From positions 1 through 64,000 of the forward strand of contig CAYWVR010000014.1 of NCBI GenBank assembly GCA_964461715.1: 64,000 bases of DNA, written 5' to 3'. The DNA comes from CAYWVR01 sp964461715. GTDB taxonomy: Bacteria > Planctomycetota > Phycisphaerae > FEN-1346. The notes below the pieces were generated by a model, which saw only the letters and a program-made list of their open reading frames with translations, was not told the DNA's origin and did not search any database. The position numbers and the translations under genes were made by a program. This document shows, piece by piece, positions 49,985-58,417 of this stretch (the first letter of the stretch is position 1; each line of letters begins with the position of its first letter).

Positions 49985-50300
49985 CGATGCGCCAAGCACA
50001 GCCGCGATTTTGAAGGGGCTGGTTCGACGCTTCCGGCAGGCGTGGCCGGAGGTCCGGATCCTCGTCCGGGCCGACTCGGGCTTCTGCCGCCGGCGCTTCA
50101 TGCGGTGGTGCGACCGCCGCGGCGTGGACTACCTCCCGGGCCTGGCCAGGAACGATCGCGTCGCCGCCTTGGCCGCCCCCCTGGCCGAGGAGGCCTCCCG
50201 GCGGTTTGAGGCCACCGGCGCCATGCAACGGCTCTTCGGCGAGGTCCGCTACGGGGCCGAGACCCGGGACCGGCCCCGCCGGGTCCTTGACCGGCTCCGG
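49985..50300 (+). pseudogene. Remnant of an IS1380-type transposase
   Basis: The open segment reads 'LKGLVRRFRQAWPEVRILVR', 'ADSGFCRRRFMRWCDRRGVD' and 'LARNDRVAALAAPLAEEA', then 'GAMQRLFGEVRYGAETRD'. That is the central DDE region of IS1380-family enzymes, with the 'DSGF' aspartate. Both the N-terminal and C-terminal thirds are missing. It directly follows the IS3-type remnant, so two elements decayed at this site. Confidence 0.6.
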
Positions 50301-50433
50301 CGTCTGCCGGGCCTCACCCCCCGCCCTCGGGCGGCGACCGCCCACCCCGCCCCCGGCTTCCACTGACCTCGGCAACCCCGGTCTTCGCCTGCCCCAAGGA
50401 CATGGCTGCCACCCCGTTCCTTCTTGTTTTTCC

Positions 50434-50507
50434 GTTCGAGCCCCGTCAGGGGCGATTGAACGGTCGTCCGCCTCGCGCCCTTCCGTCGCCTCTGGCGGGG
50501 CTCGAAC
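50434..50507. repeat. 22-bp imperfect inverted repeat
   Basis: A 22-base arm starting GTTCGAGCCCCG at 50434-50455 pairs with the arm ending GGGGCTCGAAC at 50486-50507, with two mismatches over 22 positions and a 30-base centre. It lies between the transposase remnants and the histidine kinase promoter, and may be a MITE or the end of a lost element. Confidence 0.55.
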
Positions 50508-50644
50508 AAACAGATAGGGGAAGAAAGAGGGGGAAGGTCGCCCCCGTGTCCCGGGGCTCGCGTCGGGGGCGAGAACACAATCGGCCTTGGCGGGCAACGA
50601 CATTGTCTTCCGCTTTCATGTTCCTCGTCCCCCGCGCAAAATCC

Positions 50645-50673
50645 TCGACATCCCCGTCCCCCGCCGGTACGAT
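50645..50673 (+). promoter_or_regulatory. Putative promoter of the histidine kinase operon
   Basis: TCGACA (50645), 17 bases, TACGAT (50668), about 70 bases before the kinase start. The -10 is identical to that of the GT2 operon. Confidence 0.5.
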
Positions 50674-50743
50674 TCAGTCTCGGGCGGTGGGGGCCGTCCG
50701 CACGATTCAGGTCCCGTCTTTCCGGAGCCCGGAACGCATTTTG

Positions 50744-52333
50744 ATGAAAGGCGCCAACCTCACGGCCAGGCTTGTCCTCTTTGCGGTGGCCCTCGCGGTC
50801 ATCGAAGGGGCGTTGATGGGAGCGATCCTCCACGCCTCCGGCGTCCTGGACGTGGGATACGTCCTCCTGGCGGCGGGGGTGGGGGCGTTCATGACGATGC
50901 TCGTGGGCCTCTTCGTCATCCGGCAGGTCACGCGGCCGCTGGAGCGGCTTGCCCGGGCCGCCGACGAGATCGGCGGGGGACGGCTCGACGTCGAGATCGA
51001 GGTGCCCGGCACGGACGAGCTCGCGCGCCTGGCCACGGCCTTTCGCGACATGCAGGCCCGCTTGGCCGAGACGTACGCCGACCTCGAGCATCGCGTCGAG
51101 GCCCGCACGGCCGAGCTGCGGGAGACGAGCGATTTCCTCGGGGCGGTCCTCGATTCCTCCACCGATTACGCCATCATCGCCACCGACACCGACTGGACGA
51201 TCCAGACCTTCAACACGGGGGCCCGGCTGATGTTCGGCCACGCGCCCGAGGACGTCGTGGGCGCGTCGCTCGAGGTGCTCGTGCCGGGCGAGGAGCGGGA
51301 GGCGGCCATGGGGGAGCCGACGCGGCAGATGCTCGAGCTGCACGGCCGCATCGAGGGCGAGGCCGTCCGCGTCCGGGCCACCGGCGAGCGGTTCCCCGTC
51401 CGGGCCGTCACCACCGTCCGCCGCGACCCCGACGGCGCGCCCCTCGGCTACACCCTCATCATGCACGACATCACCAGCCGCAAGGTTCTCGAGGGCCGGC
51501 TCCGCGACTACACCGACAACCTCGAGCAGCACGTGGCCGAGAAGACCGCCCAGCTCCAGGAGGCCAACGAGGCCCTGCGGCGGGCGAACCGCCTGAAGAG
51601 CCAGTTTCTCGCGAACATGAGCCATGAGCTCCGGACCCCCCTCAACGCCATCATCGGCTTCGCCGAGGCCATCCGCGACGGCCTCGCGGGCGAGGTCTCC
51701 GAGGAGCAGAGCGACTTCGCCGAGGACATTAACCAGGCCGGCCGCCAGCTCCTCGCGATGATCAACAACATCCTCGATTTCTCGAAACTCGAGGCCGGGG
51801 CCATGGCCCTCTCGCTTGAACCCCTGGAGCTGGGCGCCCTGGTGGACGAGGTCTTCCGCATCGTGCGGGGCCTGGCGAGGGGCAAGGGGGTGGCGCTGGA
51901 GCAGGACTTGGTGCCGCGCCCCCTGGAGATGACCGCCGACCCCGTCAAGCTCAAGCAGGTCCTCTATAACCTGCTGGCGAATGCGGTGAAATTCACGGAC
52001 GCTGGCGGATGGGTCACGGTCCGGGCCCGGCTGGAGACCGAGACCGTCATCCTCGAGGTCGAGGACACTGGCATCGGCATCGCCCCGGAGGATCAGGTCT
52101 GGATTTTCGAGGAGTTTCGCCAGGCCGATTCCTCGCTGGCTCGCGGCTACCAGGGCACGGGCCTGGGGCTGGCGCTGGTGAAGCGCCTCGTCGAGCTGCA
52201 CGGCGGCGAGATCACCGTCGAGAGCGAGGTCGGACAGGGGACGACCTTCACCCTCGTCCTCCTGAGGGACCTTGTGACCGAGGCCGAGGCTGGGGTGCCG
52301 GCCGCTCGAGGGGGGGAAGGGGAGCCGTCATGA
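50744..52333 (+). CDS. Membrane histidine kinase (HAMP-PAS-HisKA-HATPase)
   Basis: The 529-aa protein starts at ATG 50744. Two membrane helices (about residues 8-27 and 37-58) are followed by HAMP, a coiled coil, a PAS domain (about 125-245), HisKA with phospho-His H294 ('NMSHELRTPLNAIIGFAEAI') and HATPase_c with N-box 'NLLANAVKFTDAGG', G1 'EDTGIGIAPED' and G2 'GTGLGLALVKRL'. There is almost no periplasmic domain, so the signal is membrane-internal or cytoplasmic. It overlaps the next kinase gene by four bases. Confidence 0.92.
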   Translation: MKGANLTARLVLFAVALAVIEGALMGAILHASGVLDVGYVLLAAGVGAFMTMLVGLFVIRQVTRPLERLARAADEIGGGRLDVEIEVPGTDELARLATAFRDMQARLAETYADLEHRVEARTAELRETSDFLGAVLDSSTDYAIIATDTDWTIQTFNTGARLMFGHAPEDVVGASLEVLVPGEEREAAMGEPTRQMLELHGRIEGEAVRVRATGERFPVRAVTTVRRDPDGAPLGYTLIMHDITSRKVLEGRLRDYTDNLEQHVAEKTAQLQEANEALRRANRLKSQFLANMSHELRTPLNAIIGFAEAIRDGLAGEVSEEQSDFAEDINQAGRQLLAMINNILDFSKLEAGAMALSLEPLELGALVDEVFRIVRGLARGKGVALEQDLVPRPLEMTADPVKLKQVLYNLLANAVKFTDAGGWVTVRARLETETVILEVEDTGIGIAPEDQVWIFEEFRQADSSLARGYQGTGLGLALVKRLVELHGGEITVESEVGQGTTFTLVLLRDLVTEAEAGVPAARGGEGEPS

Positions 52334-53823
52334 CCGGAACCGAGACCCACGACGTCGGCGGCAAGGTGCTCATCGTCGACGACTACCCCGCCAACGTCAA
52401 GCTCCTCGAGCGGAACCTCCGAAGCGCCGGCTATGACACCGTCGCCGCCTACGACGGCGAAGAGGCCCTCGAGAAGGTCGAGGCCGAGCACCCGGACCTG
52501 GTCCTGCTGGACATCATGCTCCCGAAGATCGACGGATACGAGGTGTGCCATCGTCTTCGGGCCGACGAGACCACCGGCGTCATCCCCATCATCATGATCA
52601 CGGCCCTGAAGGAGACGGAGGACCGGATTCGGGGCCTGGAGGCCGGGGCGGACGATTTCATCTCGAAGCCCTTCGACCGCGGCGAGCTGCTCGCCCGCGT
52701 CAAGAGCCTGCTCCAGATCAAGTACTACCGCTCGATGCTGGCCGAGCGGGAGAAGTTCCACGCCGTCATCCAGGACCTTTCCCACGGCATCCTCATCACG
52801 GACGCCGACTGGCAGATTCAGACGGCCAGCCGCCGGGCGACCGAGTTGCTCGACAAGGCAGGCGAGGACCTGACGGGCCAGACGCTGGAGGCGGCGTTCT
52901 CGGGGTTCCGGCTGGAGCCTTCGCTGGAGGCCCTGCGGACCTCGAGCACACGGAGCGTGACGATCGAGCTGGCCCGCGAAGGGGACGGGCCGGCCCGGTT
53001 TCTCGCCGGCCGCTACTCCCGCATCGAGGGCCCCCACGGCGAGCTCTACAATGCCGCCTTCGTTTTCCGCGACATCAGCGAGATGCGCCGCAAGGAGCAG
53101 CTGAAGCGCGATTTCCTCAGCCTGATGAGCCATAAGCTCAAGACCCCCCTGACGATCGTCAGCGGGTACCTGGATCTCATCGACTCCGGCAAGTATGGCG
53201 AGATGCCCGCCGAGATGGCCGAGGCCGTGAGCGTCTCCCGCTCGAAGGTGCGGGAGCTGGAGGAGCTGGTGGAGAAGGTCCTGACGTACGCGGGCCTGAC
53301 GGCGACGGAGCTGGAGCGGGCCGGGCAGCTGGTGCCCTTGAAGGAGGCGGCCGAGCGGATCCGCGACCGCATCGAGCACCGCCACGCGGACCGGCCCGTC
53401 GCCTGGGAAATCGAGGTGCCCGACGACCTGCCGCGCGCCCGGGCCCCGGAGGAGCTGCTCTCGGTCGTCCTCGACAACCTCATCGACAACGCCGTCAAAT
53501 TCAATCTCGAGTCCGAGCCGCGCGTCACCGTCCGGGCCCGCGAGATCGGCGAGCGGCGGCTTCGGGTGGCGGTCCTGGATAACGGCCCGGGCATCCCGGA
53601 GGACCAGCGGGAGGAGATCTTCGCCACCTTCAGCCAGATCGAGCAGGACTTCACGGGGAGCGTGGCGGGGATCGGGCTGGGGCTCTCGACTGCACGGCGG
53701 CTGGTCGAATCGTGGGGCGGTGAGATCGGCGTCGAAAACGCCGACGGCGGGAGCGAGTTCTACTTCACCGTCCCTAGCGAGCACAGCCCGGCGACGGATG
53801 GGTCGCCACGTTTAGACGAATAG
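52330..53823 (+). CDS. Hybrid sensor kinase (REC-PAS-HisKA-HATPase)
   Basis: The 497-aa soluble protein starts at ATG 52330. The receiver domain is at residues 12-130 with phospho-Asp D61 ('LVLLDIMLPKIDGYEV') and 'ALKETEDRIRGLEAGADDF'. A PAS domain (about 145-255) follows, then HisKA near residue 267 ('LMSHKLKTPLTIVSGYLDLI', Lys replacing the usual Glu) and HATPase_c ('NLIDNAVKFN', 'LDNGPGIPEDQRE', 'GIGLGLSTARRLVESWGG'). An N-terminal receiver suggests it takes phosphate from the upstream kinase or serves as a phosphorelay node. The companion response regulator is encoded convergently. Confidence 0.92.
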   Translation: MTGTETHDVGGKVLIVDDYPANVKLLERNLRSAGYDTVAAYDGEEALEKVEAEHPDLVLLDIMLPKIDGYEVCHRLRADETTGVIPIIMITALKETEDRIRGLEAGADDFISKPFDRGELLARVKSLLQIKYYRSMLAEREKFHAVIQDLSHGILITDADWQIQTASRRATELLDKAGEDLTGQTLEAAFSGFRLEPSLEALRTSSTRSVTIELAREGDGPARFLAGRYSRIEGPHGELYNAAFVFRDISEMRRKEQLKRDFLSLMSHKLKTPLTIVSGYLDLIDSGKYGEMPAEMAEAVSVSRSKVRELEELVEKVLTYAGLTATELERAGQLVPLKEAAERIRDRIEHRHADRPVAWEIEVPDDLPRARAPEELLSVVLDNLIDNAVKFNLESEPRVTVRAREIGERRLRVAVLDNGPGIPEDQREEIFATFSQIEQDFTGSVAGIGLGLSTARRLVESWGGEIGVENADGGSEFYFTVPSEHSPATDGSPRLDE

Positions 53824-53847
53824 GCTTGCGGCTCTTCAATCGCCCAC

Positions 53848-53961
53848 GGGCCCGTTTCGCCGGGCCGCTTGCGGCCCGATTTCTGCGGCTTGTACTTGGG
53901 TAGGCTTACCAACGCGAGTTACCCTGAGAGCGCCGCGCAAGTGCGGCGGCGAAACGGACCC
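53848..53961 (+). repeat. Dispersed repeat with GTTTCGCC termini, copy A
   Basis: The left end GGGCCCGTTTCGCC (53848-53861) and right end GGCGAAACGGACCC (53948-53961) are inverted repeats with one mismatch. Inside the left end is the stem GGGCCGC-TT-GCGGCCC. A similar element in the opposite orientation lies at 61724-61835. It has no coding capacity and resembles a MITE or REP-like element. It lies between convergent genes. Confidence 0.7.
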
Positions 53962-53979
53962 GAGGGCGCGCGATCCGGT

Positions 53980-54771
53980 TTATGCGTCCTCCGGCGGGAG
54001 CAGTTTCTCCAGCACCACCGTCTCCCCCTCGTCGGTCCGGCGATCGATGACCCCTGCGTCGGTGAACTCGGCGGGGATCACCGCCTCTGGGTCGAGGTGG
54101 GTGTTGAGGAACGCGCGACCGGTTTCGCCCGCGGGGTCGAAGGCCAACTTCAGCCGCCCCTCTTCCAGGTCGAATGTCAGGTGCGCCGGCGGCGCCCCGC
54201 CGTGCGCGGCGGCCCACGTACCGGCGGCGGCGGCCAGGCGGATGATGCCGGAACGGAGGGCCTCGACCTGCGGCTCCTCCAGTGGCGTCTGGCAGTAGAG
54301 GGCCGTCACGAGCGTGTTCACGGCCTTCAGGCCTGTGATCGACGCCTCCAGTTCGAAGGTCATCGACACGTGGTGCCGCCCCTCCACCGCCCGGACCCGC
54401 TCGATGCACGCCTGAAGCCGCCGCATGAAGGTGTCCGGGCTGAACGGCTTGGTGACGTATTCGTCGGCACCGGTCTCGTAGGCCTCGCGGCGGTCGCTGA
54501 GCCGGTCCAGCGCCGTCAGGATCACTACCGGGATGCCGCGCGTCGCGCGGGCGGTCTTTAATTGGCGGCAGACGGCGTAGCCGGAGAGGCCCGGGAGCAT
54601 GAGGTCGAGGATGATGGCGTCGGGGCGGTCCTTGCGGACCGTGAGGAGGGCGTCCTCGCCGGTGTGGACCTGGATGGGCTCCATGCCGTAGGCCGTCAGA
54701 ATCTCGGCGAGCAGGTTGTTGATGTCGGGCTCATCCTCGACGATGAGCACGCGATACGACGGTTCGGTCAT
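53980..54771 (-). CDS. Response regulator with C-terminal ATPase-like or unknown output domain
   Basis: The 263-aa protein starts at ATG 54771. The receiver domain (residues 6-125) has the acidic pair in 'LIVEDEPDINNLLAEIL', phospho-Asp D56 ('AIILDLMLPGLSGYAV'), Thr/Lys switch residues ('VVILTALDRLSDRREA', 'YVTKPFSPDTFMRRL'). Residues 140-263 do not match a DNA-binding domain. They start 'MTFELEASITGLKAVNTLVT' and resemble anti-sigma-type regulators only weakly. It is encoded next to, but opposite to, two kinases and probably works with them. The frame extends upstream into a transposase remnant, so the ATG at 'TEPSYRVLI' is used. Confidence 0.85.
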   Translation of the reverse strand: MTEPSYRVLIVEDEPDINNLLAEILTAYGMEPIQVHTGEDALLTVRKDRPDAIILDLMLPGLSGYAVCRQLKTARATRGIPVVILTALDRLSDRREAYETGADEYVTKPFSPDTFMRRLQACIERVRAVEGRHHVSMTFELEASITGLKAVNTLVTALYCQTPLEEPQVEALRSGIIRLAAAAGTWAAAHGGAPPAHLTFDLEEGRLKLAFDPAGETGRAFLNTHLDPEAVIPAEFTDAGVIDRRTDEGETVVLEKLLPPEDA

Positions 54772-54891
54772 CGACGCCTCGGGCCATGCGGCCGGGGCCT
54801 CGACCCGCCCCGGCCGTGCGCACCCCATGAGCATACGCCCCCCGGCGCGAAGCGCCAAGGCCCTTGTGGGGATATGGCAGGGCGAGCGCAT

Positions 54892-55173
54892 CTGAATTCT
54901 GCGGTCGACGCGTGTGAAGACGCGAAGCAGGTAGTCGGGGCGCCAGCCGCAACAGGGCCGTTTGGTTTTGAGTCCCACCTTGTGCCGCGTCCGGCCTTTC
55001 AGCAGGCTGAGCGCGATCCGGCTCGGCCGGGCGAACTGCTCCACCTGAACCCACCCATCGGTGCCGCAGATCACGGCGCAGATGGCAATCGTCCCCATAT
55101 CCGGCAGGCGGTGCTTCTTGGTCCGGTCCATCCGCGGGTCTTCGAGTTGGTCAAACGCCCGCAGCGGGCCCCC
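54892..55173 (-). pseudogene. ISAs1-family transposase remnant with internal deletion
   Basis: Minus-strand reading gives the family N-terminus ('FDQLEDPRMDRTKKHRLPD', then 'ICAVICGTDGWVQVEQFARP') joined without a stop to the family C-terminus ('IALSLLKGRTRHKVGLKTK', 'CGWRPDYLLRVF'). The catalytic core, roughly 200-250 residues, is missing between them. The frame stays open into the response regulator gene. It is therefore a deletion derivative of a full element. A 7-bp stem (CAACAAC/GTTGTTG, 55206-55226) lies just outside its start. Confidence 0.65.
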
Positions 55174-55369
55174 GGTGGCGTTGACGTCTCTGTCCGCGCG
55201 CCTTCCAACAACGGTTCCTGTTGTTGGTGAGGCTTCACCGCTTCATGTCCTCCGCACTCCAACACCGTCGATCCGATCGCGCAACCCTAACAGATTGCAA
55301 ATTCGACAAGAAGCCCCCCGCTCCAAGCACCATCAGATGGGATGGCCCTGGGGTTATGGTGAGGTCGGC
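55174..55369. other. Intergenic spacer with a small hairpin
   Basis: No gene is visible. It contains the CAACAAC/GTTGTTG stem at 55206-55226, possibly part of the insertion-element end, and leads into the DAHP synthase promoter. Confidence 0.4.
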
Positions 55370-55397
55370 TTGACACCCACCCGGGGTTTGGTATAGT
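55370..55397 (+). promoter_or_regulatory. Promoter of the DAHP synthase gene
   Basis: A consensus TTGACA (55370), 16 bases, TATAGT (55392), then a leader of about 75 bases with AGGAG six bases before the ATG. Confidence 0.7.
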
Positions 55398-55479
55398 GGC
55401 TCTCGTGGCCTCGGGCCCGGCACGGGCACCCGGGGTCTTTCTGTTCTTCCCGAGCGCGCCCCCGGCCCAGGAGCCGACC

Positions 55480-56493
55480 ATGATCGTCGTCATGAAATCC
55501 GGTGCCACCGACGACCAGATTCAGCACGTTGTCGACCGCGTCGAGCAGTTGGGTCTGGCGCCGCACGTCATTCGCGGCACGGAGCGGACGGTCGTGGCCT
55601 GCGTCGGCGACGAGCGGTCCAAGATGCCCGAGCAGCTTGCCGTCGCCGCCGGCGTCGAGAAGGTGATGCCGGTCCTGGCGCGCTATAAGATCGCCTCCCG
55701 CGAGGTCAAGGCCGAGCCGACCGTCGTCGCGATGGGCCTCGGGTCGGTGGGCGGCCCGGCCCTGGGGATCATCGCCGGGCCGTGCACGGTCGAGGACCGT
55801 GGGATGCTCCTCGAGACCGCTCACGCCGTCAAGGAGGCAGGTGCTATCGCCCTCCGCGGCGGGGCCTACAAGCCGCGCACCGACCCGTACACGTTCCAGG
55901 GCCTCGCGGAGCAGGGCTTGGAGATGCTGGCCGAGGCGCGGGAGGCCACAGGCCTGGCGGTGGTGACGGAGGTCGTTGCCCCGGAGCTTGTGCCCCTGGT
56001 GGCCCGCTACGCCGACGTGCTCCAGGTCGGCGCTCGAAACATGTCGAACTTCGCCATGCTGAACGCCGTCGGCCGCTGCGACAAGCCGGTGCTGTTGAAG
56101 CGCGGTTTCAGCTCGCAGCTCGAGGAGTTTCTGCTGGCGGCCGAGTACGTCCTCGCCCAGGGCAACCCGCAGGTTATCCTCTGCGAGCGGGGCATCCGCA
56201 CGTTCGAGACGTTCGTGCGATTCACGCTGCCCATCCTCTCGGTCCCGGCCCTGAAGGGGGCGACGCACCTGCCCGTGATCGTGGACCCGAGCCACGCGGC
56301 GGGGCGGGCGGACCTGGTGGAGGCGGCGTCGAAGGCGGCGGTGGCGGCGGGGGCCGACGGCCTGATTGTTGAGGTCCACCCGGACCCGGAGACGGCGCTC
56401 GTGGACGGGGCCCAGTCGTTGACCTTCGCCGGCTTCGCCGCGATGGTCGACGCCTGCCGCAAGGTCGCCGAGGCGGTGGGCCGGAGTCTTTAG
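55480..56493 (+). CDS. aroF: 3-deoxy-7-phosphoheptulonate (DAHP) synthase, AroG-beta type
   Basis: The 337-aa protein has an N-terminal ferredoxin-like regulatory domain (residues 1-70, 'MIVVMKSGATDDQIQHVVDR') and the TIM-barrel catalytic domain. The catalytic domain shows 'IIAGPCTVEDRGMLLETAHA', 'ALRGGAYKPRTDPYTFQGL', 'VVTEVVAPELVPLVARYADV', 'DKPVLLKRGFSSQLEEFLL' and 'PVIVDPSHAAGRADLVEAAS'. This is the class I-beta enzyme (B. subtilis/Thermotoga type), which condenses phosphoenolpyruvate and erythrose 4-phosphate in the first shikimate step. The N-terminal domain gives feedback control by Tyr/Phe. ATG 55480 has a good ribosome site. Confidence 0.95.
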   Translation: MIVVMKSGATDDQIQHVVDRVEQLGLAPHVIRGTERTVVACVGDERSKMPEQLAVAAGVEKVMPVLARYKIASREVKAEPTVVAMGLGSVGGPALGIIAGPCTVEDRGMLLETAHAVKEAGAIALRGGAYKPRTDPYTFQGLAEQGLEMLAEAREATGLAVVTEVVAPELVPLVARYADVLQVGARNMSNFAMLNAVGRCDKPVLLKRGFSSQLEEFLLAAEYVLAQGNPQVILCERGIRTFETFVRFTLPILSVPALKGATHLPVIVDPSHAAGRADLVEAASKAAVAAGADGLIVEVHPDPETALVDGAQSLTFAGFAAMVDACRKVAEAVGRSL

Positions 56494-56526
56494 CCGCTTG
56501 CGGCTTGGCCGTTATCGGGGTATACG
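56492..56526 (+). promoter_or_regulatory. Hairpin at the aroF stop with overlapping possible promoter for the ABC genes
   Basis: AGCCGC-TT-GCGGCT (56492-56505) overlaps the aroF stop. TTGCGG (56498) with TATACG (56521), 17 bases apart, may drive the ABC operon. The same CGCTTGCGGCTT word follows the stop codon region of the second ABC gene near 60292. Confidence 0.4.
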
Positions 56527-56569
56527 AGAGAGATACACGGTATGAAGCGGCGCGCCTGGCGGCGCGCCG

Positions 56570-58417
56570 ATGCTGAGGCGCATTGTGGCTGGCGTGGCCG
56601 ACGAATTCGAACTCAAGGCCCCGGCGCGGGTCATCCTTCGGCGCATCCTCGCCATGGCCCGTCCGTACCGTGCCTACATCCTGGGCGGCATCGCTATCGG
56701 TCTGGGCATCGGCGGCCTCGGGTTCCTTCAGCCGGTCCTCGAAGGCACGGGCGTCAACGAGCTCTTGAAGGCCTTCGAGACGGGCCGCTTCACGCCGGCC
56801 GAGCTTGCGCCTCTGGCGCGCGTCGTCGGGGTGCTCCTCGTCGTCGGCCTCGTGCGGCTGGCCATCCAGTACGCCAACCGCATGCTCATGGCTCACCTTC
56901 GGATGAAGATTCTCACGGACCTTCGCCGCCGCATCTACCGCAAGCTCATCCGCCAGTCCTTCTCCTACTACGATCGCCAGGACACCGGCCAGCTCATCGA
57001 GCGCACCATCGGCGATGTCAACAACCTCCGCATGTTCTACACCATGGTGCTGGTGCGGGGCTCGGAGACGGTTTTCGCGATTCTCTTCTTCGGCGTCTAC
57101 CTGGTGTGGATCGATCCGTACGTCGCCCTGGTGGCCCTGCCGTTTCTGCCGCTCTACCTGGTGGCCCTGGGGGTTTTTGCGCGGCGGATTCACCCGATGT
57201 TCCACGACATGCGGCACGAGCTGGACCGGGCGACGCGGATTCTGTCGGAGAACGTGCAGGGCATGCAGGTGGTCCGGTCGTTCGGGCGGCAGGAGCAGGA
57301 GATCGCCCGGTACGAGGGGGCGACCGGCGGTATCCTGGGTCACTGGATGCGCCTGGGCCGCAACTTCGCCCTCTACCAGCCTGCCGTCTTCTTCCTCGGC
57401 GAGGGCATGATGCTGGCCATGGTCGCGACGGCCACGTACCGGACCTTCGAGGGCATCCTGACCGGCGGGGCCATCTACATCGTCTACCGTTTCTCGCGGA
57501 TGCTCACGGGGCAGATGCGGTTCATCGCCCGCATGGTCGGCGCCGTCCAGCACAGCCTCGTCTCGGCCGAGCGGGTCTTCGAGATCCTGGACGCCCGCCC
57601 CGACATCCACACCCCCGGCGAGCCCGAGTCGCTGCCGGCCGATGGCGGCGGGCATGTCGTCTTCGACCACGTCACCTTCGCCTACGACGGGGGCGAGCCA
57701 GTCCTGGAGGACGTGACCCTCGACGTCCCCGCGGGGACGAACGTGGCCCTGGTCGGGGCGACCGGCAGCGGCAAGAGCACCCTCATCAAGCTCCTGCCGC
57801 GATTCTACGACCCCACCGAGGGCCGCATCCTCATCGACGGCGTCGATACGCGGGAGGTGGACCTGGAGGTCCTGCGGGGCCAGATCGGGTTCGTGTTCCA
57901 GGACACGTTTCTGTTCTCGACGAGCCTCGCCAAGAACATCGCCTTCGGCGTGCCGGAGGCGGAGCGCCGGGCCGTCCACGACGCCGCCCGCCGCGCCCGC
58001 GTCGACGAGTTCGCCGACCGCTTCGAGCAGGGCTACGAGACGGCCGTCGGCGAGCGGGGCATCAGCCTCTCGGGCGGTCAGCGACAGCGGGTGGCCATCG
58101 CCCGGGCCCTCATGATGGACCCCCGGGTCCTCATCCTCGACGACGCCACCGCCAGCGTCGACTCGAGCACCGAGCGGGCCATCCAGGAGGGGCTCGAGGA
58201 GGTCATGGCCGGCCGCACCACGTTCATTATCGCCCACCGGGCGAGCACCGTGAAACGGGCCGACCTCGTGGTCGTACTCGACGGGGGCCTCGTCGTCCAG
58301 CAGGGCACGCACGAGGAGCTGTTCGCCCGGGAGGGCCCGTACCGCGAGTTCTGCGACATGCAGTGGCAACTGGGCCTGGATGAGGAGCGGGACGAGGAGA
58401 TGGAGGAGGTCCGATGA
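56570..58417 (+). CDS. ABC exporter half-transporter, subunit 1
   Basis: The 615-aa protein has six membrane helices (residues about 30-330) and a C-terminal ATPase. Walker A is 'GATGSGKSTLIKLLPRFYDP', the signature 'LSGGQRQRVAIARALMMDPR', Walker B 'VLILDDATASVDSSTERAIQ' (catalytic Glu replaced by Asp) and the H-loop 'FIIAHRASTVKRADL'. The Asp in place of Glu indicates a degenerate nucleotide site, as in heterodimeric exporters. The next gene supplies a partner with a proper Glu. The start is uncertain (ATG 56570 lacks a ribosome site; GTG 56594 is possible). Confidence 0.92.
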   Translation: MLRRIVAGVADEFELKAPARVILRRILAMARPYRAYILGGIAIGLGIGGLGFLQPVLEGTGVNELLKAFETGRFTPAELAPLARVVGVLLVVGLVRLAIQYANRMLMAHLRMKILTDLRRRIYRKLIRQSFSYYDRQDTGQLIERTIGDVNNLRMFYTMVLVRGSETVFAILFFGVYLVWIDPYVALVALPFLPLYLVALGVFARRIHPMFHDMRHELDRATRILSENVQGMQVVRSFGRQEQEIARYEGATGGILGHWMRLGRNFALYQPAVFFLGEGMMLAMVATATYRTFEGILTGGAIYIVYRFSRMLTGQMRFIARMVGAVQHSLVSAERVFEILDARPDIHTPGEPESLPADGGGHVVFDHVTFAYDGGEPVLEDVTLDVPAGTNVALVGATGSGKSTLIKLLPRFYDPTEGRILIDGVDTREVDLEVLRGQIGFVFQDTFLFSTSLAKNIAFGVPEAERRAVHDAARRARVDEFADRFEQGYETAVGERGISLSGGQRQRVAIARALMMDPRVLILDDATASVDSSTERAIQEGLEEVMAGRTTFIIAHRASTVKRADLVVVLDGGLVVQQGTHEELFAREGPYREFCDMQWQLGLDEERDEEMEEVR

